From Nocardia vinacea (lineage in GTDB: Bacteria > Actinomycetota > Actinomycetes > Mycobacteriales > Mycobacteriaceae), in assembly GCF_035920345.1 (NCBI RefSeq), contig NZ_CP109149.1, positions 9,734,001 through 9,798,000 on the forward strand: DNA of 64,000 nucleotides. Reading direction: 5' to 3'. Made by a program: the position numbers and the translations under genes. The first letter of the stretch is position 1. Each line of letters begins with the position of its first letter. Positions 1 to 10,245 of the stretch are shown here, piece after piece. The notes under the pieces are model-generated. The model worked only from the letters and a program-made list of their open reading frames with translations, was not told the origin of the DNA and made no database searches.

Positions 1-1484
1 TGCTGCCGGGTTTTCTCGAATTCGCCAAGGGCGCCGTGCTGGTCGCGCACAACGCCCGGTTCGATATGGCCTTCCTGCGCGCCGCTGCGGCCCGCATGGA
101 TGCGCTGTGGCCGAGCGGGCCGGTGGTGTGCACGGTGAAGCTGGCGCGGCGCGTCCTCGCCCGCGACGAGGCCCCATCGGTCCGGCTCGGGGTGCTCGCG
201 CCGCTGCTCGGTGCGAGCACCCAGCCGAACCACCGTGCACTCGACGACGCAAGGGCGACAGTGGACGTGCTGCACGCCCTTATCGGTCGAGTCGGCAATC
301 TGGGCGTGCACAGCCTGACCGAACTGCTCGACTATCTGCCGAATGTCACACCGCGCCAACGCGCCAAGCGCGTTCTCGCCAACGATCTGCCGTCGAGTCC
401 GGGCGTCTATCTCTTCCGCGGACCCTCCGACGAAGTCCTCTATATAGGGACGGCCGTGAACCTGCGCCGACGCGTGCGCAATTACTTCACCGGATCCGAG
501 ACCCGCGGCCGGATGAAAGAGATGGTCTCCCTTGCCATCCGGGTCGACCACGTGGTGTGCGCGCACGGTCTGGAGGCCGGGGTGCGGGAGCTGCGACTGA
601 TCGTCGCGCATACCCCGCCCTATAACCGGCGCTCGAAATTCCCGAAGCGCGGTTGGTGGATAACGCTGACCGACGAACCGTTTCCCCGATTCGCGATCGC
701 GCGCACACCGACCGCGGATGCGTTGGGACCCTTCCCTTCTCGGATGGACGCGAACGACATCGCGCTGACCATCGCGGAGCACAGCGACCTGCGCACCTGC
801 ACCACGCGACTGCCGCGCGACGGTCGCCACGACTGTCCGCCCGCGGTGGTCGGCGGATGTCCGGCGGCCGCCAGCGGCACTCCTATATATAGGGAGGAAT
901 ACGAACCCACTGCCGCGGCCGTCCGGGCGTTCTTCGCGGGGCACTCCGACGCGGCGTTGCGGGCCATGCTCGACCGCATCGAAACCCATTCGCACGCCGA
1001 ACATTTCGAGGCTGCCGCCCGATTGCGCGACCGGACCGTCGCGGTGGTGCGGGCACTACACCGCACCCAACGACTCGCCGCGGTGGCACGGATCGCCGAA
1101 CTGATCGCGGCGCATCCGGACGGTGCGGGCGGTTGGGAGTACGCGGTGATTCGCTATGGGCGGCTGGCGGGGGCCGGCACCTCGGCGCGGGGTGTGCCGC
1201 CCATGCCGGTGATCGAACGCATCGTCGCGGCATCGGAGACCGTGCTGCCGGATCCGGTGCCGCCGTTGCGCGGTGCGCCGCCGGAGGAGGTCGGTCTGGT
1301 GACGCGATGGTTGGGCCGGCCGGGGACGCGGATCGTGCGCACGACTGAGGGTTACGGCGATTCGATCCGAAGTGCCGGGGCCTGGGCCGGATGGGCGGAT
1401 CTCGCCGATGCGGCCGCACGGGCCAGACTGCACGGGCCGGAGACCGAACTCGCGGAGTACCAGGGCGGTGACCGCCTAGGCTGA
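1..1484 (+). CDS. DnaQ-type 3'-5' exonuclease fused to GIY-YIG (UvrC/Cho-like) nuclease, 5' truncated
   Basis: The frame is open from the first full codon (position 3) to the stop at 1484, so the true start lies before the window. The visible part begins inside a DEDDh exonuclease domain: HNARFD is the Exo II motif and HRALDDA the Exo III motif. A GIY-YIG domain follows at about residues 125-175 (GVYLF, then VLYIGTAVNLRRR), and a UvrB-interaction-like helix lies further on (HFEAAARLRDR). The layout matches M. tuberculosis Rv2191, as does the downstream trpD-ctaE-qcr order. The family is expected to cut DNA at lesions, as Cho/UvrC does, and trim 3' ends; its exact role in actinobacteria is not settled. 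Expression probably continues into the next gene, 5 bp downstream. Confidence 0.88.
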   Translation, partial: LPGFLEFAKGAVLVAHNARFDMAFLRAAAARMDALWPSGPVVCTVKLARRVLARDEAPSVRLGVLAPLLGASTQPNHRALDDARATVDVLHALIGRVGNLGVHSLTELLDYLPNVTPRQRAKRVLANDLPSSPGVYLFRGPSDEVLYIGTAVNLRRRVRNYFTGSETRGRMKEMVSLAIRVDHVVCAHGLEAGVRELRLIVAHTPPYNRRSKFPKRGWWITLTDEPFPRFAIARTPTADALGPFPSRMDANDIALTIAEHSDLRTCTTRLPRDGRHDCPPAVVGGCPAAASGTPIYREEYEPTAAAVRAFFAGHSDAALRAMLDRIETHSHAEHFEAAARLRDRTVAVVRALHRTQRLAAVARIAELIAAHPDGAGGWEYAVIRYGRLAGAGTSARGVPPMPVIERIVAASETVLPDPVPPLRGAPPEEVGLVTRWLGRPGTRIVRTTEGYGDSIRSAGAWAGWADLADAAARARLHGPETELAEYQGGDRLG

Positions 1485-1489
1485 CAGCC

Positions 1490-1765
1490 ATGATTACCGC
1501 GATCGTGATGATCCAGGCCGAGAACGCCCGCATTCCGGAGACCGCACAGGCGGTCGCCGACACCGTGGGTGTCACCGAGGTCTACTCCTGCGCGGGCGAT
1601 GTCGACCTGATCGCGATCGTGCGGGTGCGCGACCACGAGGAGATCGCCGAGGTGGTGACCGGCCGGATCGACAAGACCCCCGGCGTCGCCCGCACCACCA
1701 CCCACATCGCCTTCAAGTCCTACTCGAGCGCCGACGTCGAAGCGGGCTTCTCCCTCGGCGAGTGA
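1490..1765 (+). CDS. Stand-alone Lrp/AsnC ligand-binding (RAM) domain protein
   Basis: This 91-residue protein starts at ATG 1490, just after the nuclease stop. It has the beta-alpha-beta pattern of the Lrp/AsnC C-terminal effector domain (MITAIVMIQAE, then GDVDLIAIVRVRDHEEI, then TTTHIAFKSYS) and no helix-turn-helix. Single-domain members of this family assemble into rings and bind amino acids or similar small molecules. They may modulate full-length Lrp proteins or act as sensors. The target is unknown. The neighbouring trpD gene, on the opposite strand, makes a link to aromatic amino acids conceivable, but nothing in the sequence shows it. Confidence 0.85.
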   Translation: MITAIVMIQAENARIPETAQAVADTVGVTEVYSCAGDVDLIAIVRVRDHEEIAEVVTGRIDKTPGVARTTTHIAFKSYSSADVEAGFSLGE

Positions 1766-1840
1766 TCCGTACTCAGCGAACGAGGATGGAGGACCCGGAG
1801 CAGGTGCGGGAGGCGCCGGAGGGGAGCACGGCGCCGGCAG

Positions 1841-2896
1841 TCAGTTGTCGCCGAGGGTGTTGGTGAGCTTGGCCCAGCGGTCGAGCAGGGCCGCGGATCT
1901 GCCTGTGTCGATGGCTTCAGCGGCGCGATCGATGCCCGAGGCGATGGCGTCGTGTATATCGGCATCCGGATCGCCGACCCCCTGGGACAACTCGTACGCG
2001 ACGATGGCGGCGGCGGAGTTCAGCAGTACCGCATCGCGCACCGGGCCCGCGGTACCCGCGAATACGCTGCGCGCGACACCCGCATTGACCTCGGCGTCGC
2101 CGCCGCGCAATGCGTCCAGCTCGACGCGCGCGATGCCGATGCGGGTCGGATCGATGGTGGTTTCCCGCAGTTTTCCGCCCGATACCACCCACGCGTGGGT
2201 GGTATCGGAGGTGGTGATCTCGTCCAGGCCGTCATTGCCGCGCACCACGATGGCGCTGGCGCCGCGCTCGGCGAAGACCCCGGCGATTACCGGCAGTAGT
2301 TCAGGGAACGCACAGCCGACCAGCCCGGCGCGTGGTTGCGCGGGGTTGGTGAGCGGGCCGAGCACATTGAAAACGGTGGGGATGCCGATTTCCTTGCGGG
2401 CCGGACCGGCGAAGCGCAACGCGGGGTGGAACAGCGGCGCGAAGCAGAAGCCGATGCCGACCTCGCGTACGCAGCGAGCAACGGACTTGGGGCCGAGGGC
2501 CAGCTTCACGCCCAATGCCTCCAGCACATCGGCGCCACCGCTCTTCGAGGAGGCCGCGCGATTGCCGTGCTTGACCACGGGCACACCGGCCGAGGCCACC
2601 ACGATCGAGGACATCGTCGAGATATTCACCGAACCGGACCGGTCACCGCCGGTTCCGACAATGTCCACCGCGTCGCCGTCGACGTGCACCAGGCGGGCGT
2701 GGCCCAGCATGCCCGCGGCCATGCCGGACAGCTCGGTAGGAGTCGGGCCCTTGATCTTCATCGCGACACCGAATGCGGCGATCTGTGCCTGCGTCGCATT
2801 GTCGGTGAAGATCTCGTCGATCACCCAGGTCGTGTCGTCCGCTGCCAGATCGCCACCATCGGCAAGGGTCCCGAGTACTTGGGGCCAGCTGCGCAT
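1841..2896 (-). CDS. trpD: Anthranilate phosphoribosyltransferase
   Basis: TrpD transfers phosphoribose from PRPP to anthranilate, the second step of tryptophan synthesis. The glycine-rich PRPP loop GTGGD and the signature KHGNRAASSKSGGADVLEAL are both present, and the length (351 residues) is normal. The frame is open further upstream to a GTG at 2929. I chose ATG 2896 because a GGAGAAG ribosome-binding site sits 5 bases before it and the conserved part begins at SWPQVLG soon after. The gene stands apart from other trp genes and next to ctaE on the opposite strand, exactly as in M. tuberculosis (Rv2192c). Confidence 0.95.
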   Translation of the reverse strand: MRSWPQVLGTLADGGDLAADDTTWVIDEIFTDNATQAQIAAFGVAMKIKGPTPTELSGMAAGMLGHARLVHVDGDAVDIVGTGGDRSGSVNISTMSSIVVASAGVPVVKHGNRAASSKSGGADVLEALGVKLALGPKSVARCVREVGIGFCFAPLFHPALRFAGPARKEIGIPTVFNVLGPLTNPAQPRAGLVGCAFPELLPVIAGVFAERGASAIVVRGNDGLDEITTSDTTHAWVVSGGKLRETTIDPTRIGIARVELDALRGGDAEVNAGVARSVFAGTAGPVRDAVLLNSAAAIVAYELSQGVGDPDADIHDAIASGIDRAAEAIDTGRSAALLDRWAKLTNTLGDN

Positions 2897-2966
2897 GTCC
2901 ACTTCTCCTGTCACCACTGGTTCGCGCACCAGTCTGTCGCGATAGAGCGTAGTGGTCGAGACGTTA

Positions 2967-3386
2967 TTATCGCTGCGCGGTCGCGGAACCCGGTTGCAGG
3001 GCGTCCCAGCCGTCCGTCACGCCGTCGTGGCGCTGGGCGAGACCGACCATCCTGGCCCGCTCCTGCGAACAATGCAGTGCATCGAGTAATTGAACACGTT
3101 GCAGGATCAGCGATTCCAGATCGTGTGGACCTTCGGTGCGTGGCGCGGCGGCGTAACCGTCCTGGGCCGCGATCGCACACACCTCATCGACCCGATCCGG
3201 CGGAATACGCAAGTGATGGCGCAGCAGTGCGGGCTCGTCGGCTTTGAGAGCCGAAGCGCGCGCGAGTGTCGTCGAACACGCCTCGGAGTCATCGAAGCAC
3301 TCCACTACGACTACTAGATCGGAACGGGTCGGATCGAGCGGTTCGGGTTCGTTCCCGCCGAACAGCCGTTGCCACCAACGCGTCAC
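2967..3386 (-). CDS. Conserved hypothetical protein (139 aa)
   Basis: I do not recognise the function. The protein starts at GTG 3386 with a strong GGAGG site 5 bases upstream. It begins MTRWWQRLFGG, has a short beta stretch (DLVVVVECFDD), and then a helix-rich part that includes DRVDEVCAIAAQDGY. No signal peptide or membrane segment is visible. The repeated alternation of acidic helices and short strands resembles small ACT-like or RraB-like folds, but this is only an impression. It lies 70 bp upstream of trpD on the same strand and may be co-transcribed with it. Confidence 0.72.
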   Translation of the reverse strand: MTRWWQRLFGGNEPEPLDPTRSDLVVVVECFDDSEACSTTLARASALKADEPALLRHHLRIPPDRVDEVCAIAAQDGYAAAPRTEGPHDLESLILQRVQLLDALHCSQERARMVGLAQRHDGVTDGWDALQPGSATAQR

Positions 3387-3460
3387 ATCCGCCTCCTGAT
3401 CTCAGCTTTTCCTAATGCTGGGCTGTCATCCTGTGGTCGCGCGACATTCACCCCCCTACG

Positions 3461-3616
3461 TCACCACAACGGAGCGAGTCTTACGAGCGACCGTCGGTGG
3501 CCCGTCTCGCGGCCGAGTCGTCGAAGCGCATGCGCCGCAGGCGCGAGTCTCGACGGCTCGGCCGCGAGACACCAGGGGGCCGCCGACACGCCGGCCGCAG
3601 GCCGGCCATCAAACAC
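3461..3616 (+). repeat. Structured dispersed repeat, copy R1 (upstream of ctaE)
   Basis: About 155 bp closely related to 12310-12466, which is on the opposite strand. It can fold into a long hairpin with 21-bp arms (3504-3524 and 3550-3570, one G:T wobble). Inside its loop is a small hairpin (GCGCC 3532-3536, GGCGC 3540-3544). A third hairpin follows (GCCGGCC 3590-3596, GGCCGGC 3600-3606). All three helices exist in the other copy with paired base changes, so the structure seems to be maintained. The element ends 86 bp before the ctaE start. Function unknown; it fills the ctaE upstream region. Confidence 0.8.
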
Positions 3617-3689
3617 CGTCTGTCCGTGCGTTTTCCGACACGGGAGGACAAGTTTCGCACCCGGGTACTTGTGTCGTACTACGACGAGT

Positions 3690-3695
3690 CATACT
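3690..3695 (+). promoter_or_regulatory. Putative -10 box of a leaderless ctaE promoter
   Basis: CATACT lies 7 bases before the ctaE GTG (3703), and no ribosome-binding site intervenes. In actinobacteria this spacing puts the transcription start on the start codon itself. Confidence 0.45.
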
Positions 3696-3702
3696 TACCC
3701 CC

Positions 3703-4314
3703 GTGACGACCGCAGTAGGGACCCCAGGATCGGCCATTACTCAGCGTGTGCATTCGCTGAACCGGCCCAACATGGTGAGCGTCGGTACCATCATCTGGCT
3801 GTCTAGCGAGCTGATGTTCTTTGCCGGGCTCTTCGCGATGTACTTCGTCGCGCGCGCCCAGGCCCACGGCAACTGGCCGCCGGAACCGACCGAGCTGAAC
3901 CTGAAGCTTGCCGTGCCGGTCACCACCGTGCTGGTCGCCTCGTCGTTCACCTGCCAGATGGGTGTGTTCGCGGCAGAGAAGGGCGATGTGTTCGGCCTGC
4001 GCCGCTGGTACGTCGTCACCCTGATCATGGGTGCGCTGTTCGTGTCCGGTCAGGGCTACGAGTACACCAACCTGGTCAAGGAAGGCACCTCGATCTCGAG
4101 CAGTGCCTACGGCTCGGTGTTCTACATCACCACCGGTTTCCACGGTCTGCACGTCATCGGCGGTCTGATCGCCTTCGTGTTCCTGCTGGTCCGCACCAAG
4201 GTCAGTAAGTTCACTCCGGCACAGGCCACCGCCGCGATCGTCGTCTCGTACTACTGGCACTTCGTCGACATCGTCTGGATCGGGCTGTTCGCCACGATCT
4301 ACTTCGTCCGCTGA
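3703..4314 (+). CDS. ctaE: Cytochrome c oxidase (aa3) subunit III
   Basis: A membrane subunit of the terminal oxidase that forms a supercomplex with the cytochrome bcc complex encoded directly downstream. At 203 residues from GTG 3703 it has the same length as M. tuberculosis CtaE. The frame is open further upstream to 3415 but crosses the structured repeat, so I reject the longer start. Recognisable segments are [20 protein letters not shown] at the N-terminus, [11 protein letters not shown], about five hydrophobic helices and the C-terminal [20 protein letters not shown] that holds the conserved helix of COX3. Expressed with qcrCAB; the gap to qcrC is 61 bp. Confidence 0.97.
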   Translation: MTTAVGTPGSAITQRVHSLNRPNMVSVGTIIWLSSELMFFAGLFAMYFVARAQAHGNWPPEPTELNLKLAVPVTTVLVASSFTCQMGVFAAEKGDVFGLRRWYVVTLIMGALFVSGQGYEYTNLVKEGTSISSSAYGSVFYITTGFHGLHVIGGLIAFVFLLVRTKVSKFTPAQATAAIVVSYYWHFVDIVWIGLFATIYFVR

Positions 4315-4375
4315 GTCGGGCCAGTACCCCAAATCTTTTGCACAAGTCGGTTCCGTCTACTCCAAAGGGACACAG

Positions 4376-5239
4376 ATGAGTTCATCTCCCCCGTCAGCGC
4401 CAGAGCCCGCCAGCCCCGGGAACGGCCAGGCAAGCAAGACGCGCAAGCAACGCCGTATGCGGCGTCGCATCGCGGGTGGGCTTGCGCTGTTGGTGGGCCT
4501 CGTCGGAGCCGGATTCCTCGCCACCGCGATCACGCCGGACCCCCAGGTCGCGACCGCGCACGAGGACCAGTCCGCGCTGATCCGCGACGGTAAGCAGCTC
4601 TACGAGACCTCCTGCATCACCTGTCACGGCGCCAACCTGCAGGGCGTGCCCGACCGCGGTCCGAGCCTTATCGGCGTCGGCGAGGCGGCCGTCTACTTCC
4701 AGGTCTCCTCGGGTCGCATGCCGTTGGCCGCCAACCAGGCTCAGGCCACCCGCAAGCCGCCGAAGTTCGATGCCCACCAGACCGACGCCCTCGGCGCGTA
4801 CATCGCCGCCAATGGGGGCGGCCCCTCCGTGGTGCGCGACGCCAACGGCGAGATCGCGCAGGAATCGCTGCGCGGCGGGGACATCGCTCGCGGTTCCGAG
4901 CTGTTCCGGATGAACTGCGCGTCGTGCCACAACTTCACCGGCCGTGGCGGCGCGCTGTCCTCCGGTAAGTACGCGCCGCCGCTGGAGCCCGCCAGCGAGC
5001 AGCAGATCTACGCCGCGATGCTCACCGGCCCCGAGAACATGCCGAAGTTTTCCGACCGGCAGCTGAGCCCGGAAGAGAAGCGCGACATCGTCGCCTACGT
5101 CAAGAACGCCACCGAGGAGAAGAGCCCCGGCGGCTGGGACCTCGGCGGGTTCGGTCCCGCGACCGAGGGTCTGGCCATGTGGGTGGTCGGTATCACGCTG
5201 GTCGTCGGCGCCGCGATGTGGATCGGATCACGTTCATGA
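4376..5239 (+). CDS. qcrC: Cytochrome bcc complex dihaem cytochrome c subunit
   Basis: A 287-residue protein with an N-terminal membrane anchor (about residues 30-52), two c-type haem sites CITCH (about 79-83) and CASCH (about 181-185), and a C-terminal transmembrane helix ([18 protein letters not shown]). Actinobacteria lack a soluble cytochrome c. This fused dihaem protein passes electrons straight from the Rieske centre to the aa3 oxidase, on the outer face of the membrane. The stop codon overlaps an ATGAGCGA motif that also marks the start of qcrA, with a short repeat inserted between them. Confidence 0.97.
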   Translation: MSSSPPSAPEPASPGNGQASKTRKQRRMRRRIAGGLALLVGLVGAGFLATAITPDPQVATAHEDQSALIRDGKQLYETSCITCHGANLQGVPDRGPSLIGVGEAAVYFQVSSGRMPLAANQAQATRKPPKFDAHQTDALGAYIAANGGGPSVVRDANGEIAQESLRGGDIARGSELFRMNCASCHNFTGRGGALSSGKYAPPLEPASEQQIYAAMLTGPENMPKFSDRQLSPEEKRDIVAYVKNATEEKSPGGWDLGGFGPATEGLAMWVVGITLVVGAAMWIGSRS

Positions 5240-5319
5240 GCGAGCGCAGCGAGCGAACAACAAACACAGCCGATATATCGGTCATGACGGAGCCGAGCGC
5301 CAGCGAGGCGCAGGCATGA
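5236..5319 (+). CDS. Possible 27-codon coupling mini-ORF inside the insertion
   Basis: An ATG overlapping the qcrC stop opens 27 codons ([17 protein letters not shown], then [10 protein letters not shown]) and ends at a TGA that overlaps the qcrA ATG. Such a frame could let ribosomes read from qcrC into qcrA without a gap. No protein function is suggested; the composition follows the repeat. It may be translated only as a coupling device, or not at all. Confidence 0.3.
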   Translation: MSERSERTTNTADISVMTEPSASEAQA

Positions 5320-5323
5320 GCGA
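5236..5323 (+). repeat. MIRU-like insertion at the qcrC/qcrA junction with 8-bp duplication
   Basis: The sequence ATGAGCGA occurs at 5236-5243, overlapping the qcrC stop, and again at 5316-5323, the qcrA start. The two are 80 bp apart. Removing one copy and the sequence between them would leave a plain ATGA stop/start overlap, the arrangement seen at many other junctions in this window. The insert includes the self-similar block GAGCGAGCGCAGCGAGCGAA and carries a small open frame. It looks like a mobile intergenic unit of the MIRU kind described in mycobacteria. Confidence 0.65.
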
Positions 5324-6518
5324 TAGCAAGGAGCCAACTGACATGGGTCGGCCGGATGAGGGCCTCGACGGCGCAGAGCCGTCGAACGAGCAGGTGAACA
5401 CCACACCGGCTGAGCCCACCGAGGAAGAACTCGACGCGATGTCGCGCGACGAGCTGGTCAAGCTCGGTACCGAGCGCGACGGCGTCGACGTCGCCTACCG
5501 GCGCCAGCGGTTCCCGGTGCCGGGCACCCGAGCCGAGAAGCGGGCCGAGCGGCAGGTCTCGTTCTGGTTCGCGGTCTCCGGTATCGCCGCCGCGGTCCTG
5601 GTCGGGGTCTTCCTGTTCTGGCCCTGGGAGTTCAAGGGCTCGAACGAGGAAGGCCACACCGCCTACTCGCTGTTCACCCCGCTGGTCGGCCTCAGCCTCG
5701 GTATCGCCGTGCTGGTCATCGGCGTCGCGGTCGTGCTGATCCGCAAGAAGTTCATCCCGGCCGAGCTGTCCATCCAGGTGCGCCACGACGGGCCCTCGCC
5801 CGAGGTCGAGCGCCGCACCCTGGTCGCCGAGCTGCAGGACGCGCTGGATACCTCCACGCTGGCTCGCCGCAAGATGATCACCCGGACCGCGGGCGCCGGT
5901 GTCGGCGTGCTCGGTATCGGTGCGCTGCTGGTCTTCGTCGGCGGCATGATCAAGAACCCGTGGGCCAAGGGCGACAAGTCGCCGCTGTGGGTCTCGGGCT
6001 GGACCCCGGATTTCCCGGGCGAGACCATCTACATCCGTCGCGACACCGGTCGCCCCGAGGACGTCATGCTGGTGCGTCCCGAGGATCTGGACGCGGGCGC
6101 GATGGAGACGGTGTTCCCGTGGAAGGAGAAGTGGCGCGGTGACGAGCACGCGACGCTGCAGTCCCTGCGCGGTATCCGCAACGCCGTCATGCTGATCCGG
6201 CTGCGCACCGAAGACGCGCAGAAGGCCATCAAGCGCAAGGGGCAGGAGAGCTTCAACTACGGCGACTACTTCGCCTACTCGAAGATCTGCACCCACCTCG
6301 GTTGCCCGACGTCGCTGTTCGAGCAGCAGACCAACAAGATCCTGTGCCCCTGCCACCAGTCGCAGTTCCTGGCGACCGAATGGGGTAAGCCGGTCTTCGG
6401 TCCCGCCGCTCGCGCACTGCCGCAGCTGCCGATCACCGTCAACTCCGAGGGCTACCTGGTCGCTGCGGGCGACTTCATCGAGCCGCTCGGACCGGCCTAC
6501 TGGGAGCGTCGTTCATGA
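5316..6518 (+). CDS. qcrA: Cytochrome bcc complex Rieske iron-sulfur subunit
   Basis: A 400-residue Rieske protein of the actinobacterial type. A long acidic N-terminal tail precedes three transmembrane helices (about residues 87-108, 122-142 and 190-212), and the 2Fe-2S domain is C-terminal with ligand motifs CTHLGC and CPCHQSQF. It takes electrons from menaquinol and hands them to the haems of QcrC. The start ATG 5316 lies in the repeated ATGAGCGA; a second ATG at 5343 (MGRPDEG) is a possible alternative. The stop overlaps the qcrB start (ATGA at 6515). Confidence 0.97.
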   Translation: MSDSKEPTDMGRPDEGLDGAEPSNEQVNTTPAEPTEEELDAMSRDELVKLGTERDGVDVAYRRQRFPVPGTRAEKRAERQVSFWFAVSGIAAAVLVGVFLFWPWEFKGSNEEGHTAYSLFTPLVGLSLGIAVLVIGVAVVLIRKKFIPAELSIQVRHDGPSPEVERRTLVAELQDALDTSTLARRKMITRTAGAGVGVLGIGALLVFVGGMIKNPWAKGDKSPLWVSGWTPDFPGETIYIRRDTGRPEDVMLVRPEDLDAGAMETVFPWKEKWRGDEHATLQSLRGIRNAVMLIRLRTEDAQKAIKRKGQESFNYGDYFAYSKICTHLGCPTSLFEQQTNKILCPCHQSQFLATEWGKPVFGPAARALPQLPITVNSEGYLVAAGDFIEPLGPAYWERRS

Positions 6519-8137
6519 GTCGGGTTGCAGCCCAAGCCAACGAGGCGGACGAGCGGTACCGCGCCGCCGCGTTCATGAAGCGGTCGATCAACAAGGTCTT
6601 CCCGACCCACTGGTCGTTCCTGCTCGGCGAGATCGCCCTCTACAGCTTCATCATCCTGCTGCTGTCGGGTGTTTATCTGACGCTGTTCTTCGATCCGTCG
6701 ATGAGCGAGGTCGTCTACAACGGCGCCTACCAGCCGCTGCGTGGTGTGACCATGTCGAGGGCCTACGAGACGGCGCTGAACATCTCCTTCGAGGTGCGCG
6801 GCGGTCTGTTCGTGCGCCAGGTGCACCACTGGGCCGCACTGCTTTTCGCGGCCTCGATCATCGTGCACCTGTTCCGCATCTTCTTCACCGGTGCGTTCCG
6901 CAAGCCGCGTGAGGCGAACTGGGTCATCGGCTGCCTGCTGCTGATCCTGGCCATGTTCGAGGGCTTCTTCGGTTACTCGCTGCCCGACGATCTGCTCTCG
7001 GGTACCGGTCTGCGGGCCGCGTTCGGCGGTATCACGATGAGTATCCCGATCGTCGGCACCTGGATGCACTGGCTGATTTTCGGCGGTGACTTCCCCGGCG
7101 ACATCATCATTCCGCGCCTGTACATCGCGCACGTGCTGCTGTTCCCCGGCATCTTCCTGGCGCTGATCGCCGCGCACGTCGCGCTGGTCTGGTATCAGAA
7201 GCACACGCAGTTCCCCGGCCCGGGCCGCACCGAGAACAATGTCGTCGGTGCGCGCATCGTGCCGGTGTTCGCCTCGGATCAGGGCGCGTTCTTCGCCTTC
7301 ACCCTCGGCATCGTGGCGATCATGGCCGGTGTGCTGCAGATCAACCCGATCTGGAACATGGGTCCCTACAACCCGTCTCAGGTGTCGGCGGGTTCGCAGC
7401 CCGACTTCTACATGATGTGGACCGACGGTCTGGCGCGTCTGATGCCGCCGTGGGAGATCTACATCGGTAATTACACGGTTCCGGCCGTGTTCTGGGTCGC
7501 GCTGATCATGGGTCTGGTGTTCACGGTGCTGGTCCTGTACCCGTGGATCGAGAAGCGCCTCACCGGCGACGATGTGCACCACAACCTGCTGCAGCGCCCG
7601 CGCGACGTGCCGGTGCGCACGGCGATCGGTGCGATGTCGATCGGTTTCTACGTGGTGCTGACGCTCTCGTGCGTCAACGACATCCTGGCGCTGAAGTTCG
7701 ACATCTCGTTGAACGCCACCACGTGGATGGGCCGCATCGGCCTACTGGTCGTGCCGCCGGTGGCGTACTTCATCGCCTACCGGTTCTGCATCGGTCTGCA
7801 GCGCGGTGACCGGGCGGTGCTCGAGCACGGCATCGAGACCGGTGTGATCAAGCGTCTGCCGCACGGTGAGTACATCGAGGTGCACCAGCCGCTGGGCCCG
7901 GTCGACGATCACGGCCACCCGATCCCGCTGGAGTACCAGGGCGCGCCTGTGCCCAAGAAGATGAACAAGCTGGGTTCGGCCGGTAAGCCGGGCACCGGTA
8001 GCTTCCTGCGCGCCGACCCGCCGCACGAGATCGAACAGGCCTTCGAGGACGAGCACGCGGAAGAGCACAAGCAGCTCGCCGTACTGCAGAAGGTCCAGGA
8101 GAAGGCGAACGGTCAGAACGGTAGTCACTCGCACTGA
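6515..8137 (+). CDS. qcrB: Cytochrome bcc complex cytochrome b subunit
   Basis: A 540-residue polytopic membrane protein that holds the two b haems and the quinol sites. The N-terminal cytochrome b fold has the histidine-bearing helices ([21 protein letters not shown] is split around haem-ligand histidines) and [15 protein letters not shown]. The PPWEIYIG region (LMPPWEIY) corresponds to the PEWY-type loop of the quinol oxidation site. A long hydrophilic C-terminal tail is typical of actinobacteria. In mycobacteria this subunit is the target of Q203-class inhibitors. It ends the operon, and a strong palindrome follows. Confidence 0.97.
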   Translation: MSRVAAQANEADERYRAAAFMKRSINKVFPTHWSFLLGEIALYSFIILLLSGVYLTLFFDPSMSEVVYNGAYQPLRGVTMSRAYETALNISFEVRGGLFVRQVHHWAALLFAASIIVHLFRIFFTGAFRKPREANWVIGCLLLILAMFEGFFGYSLPDDLLSGTGLRAAFGGITMSIPIVGTWMHWLIFGGDFPGDIIIPRLYIAHVLLFPGIFLALIAAHVALVWYQKHTQFPGPGRTENNVVGARIVPVFASDQGAFFAFTLGIVAIMAGVLQINPIWNMGPYNPSQVSAGSQPDFYMMWTDGLARLMPPWEIYIGNYTVPAVFWVALIMGLVFTVLVLYPWIEKRLTGDDVHHNLLQRPRDVPVRTAIGAMSIGFYVVLTLSCVNDILALKFDISLNATTWMGRIGLLVVPPVAYFIAYRFCIGLQRGDRAVLEHGIETGVIKRLPHGEYIEVHQPLGPVDDHGHPIPLEYQGAPVPKKMNKLGSAGKPGTGSFLRADPPHEIEQAFEDEHAEEHKQLAVLQKVQEKANGQNGSHSH

Positions 8138-8145
8138 CAGATGAA

Positions 8146-8183
8146 CAGAAGGCCCCGAGTCGAATTCGACTCGGGGCCTTCTG
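8146..8183 (+). terminator. Perfect 38-bp palindrome, bidirectional terminator
   Basis: Self-complementary from CAGAAGGCCCCGAGTCGAA to its mirror image, centred at 8164/8165. It sits between the convergent ends of qcrB and the RNase AS gene and can serve both. T-rich bases follow on the plus strand (ctgctttaaa). Confidence 0.85.
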
Positions 8184-8185
8184 CT

Positions 8186-10197
<2,012 letters not shown>

Positions 10198-10212
10198 CCA
10201 AGGCTTTTCGAC

Positions 10213-10239
10213 AGGAGCACCGCGACATGCGGCGCTCCT
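10213..10239 (+). terminator. Hairpin between convergent aroG and pknL
   Basis: AGGAGC-a-CCGC-gacat-GCGG-c-GCTCCT forms a stem with one internal mismatch, followed by TTTGT. It lies 15 bp after the aroG stop and just before the pknL stop on the other strand. Confidence 0.6.
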
Positions 10240-10245
10240 TTGTCG

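Noticed and set aside
3415..3702. Upstream extension of ctaE to 299 codons
   Set aside because: The extension translates the structured repeat; the family begins at GTG 3703 and the resulting 203 residues match the normal length.
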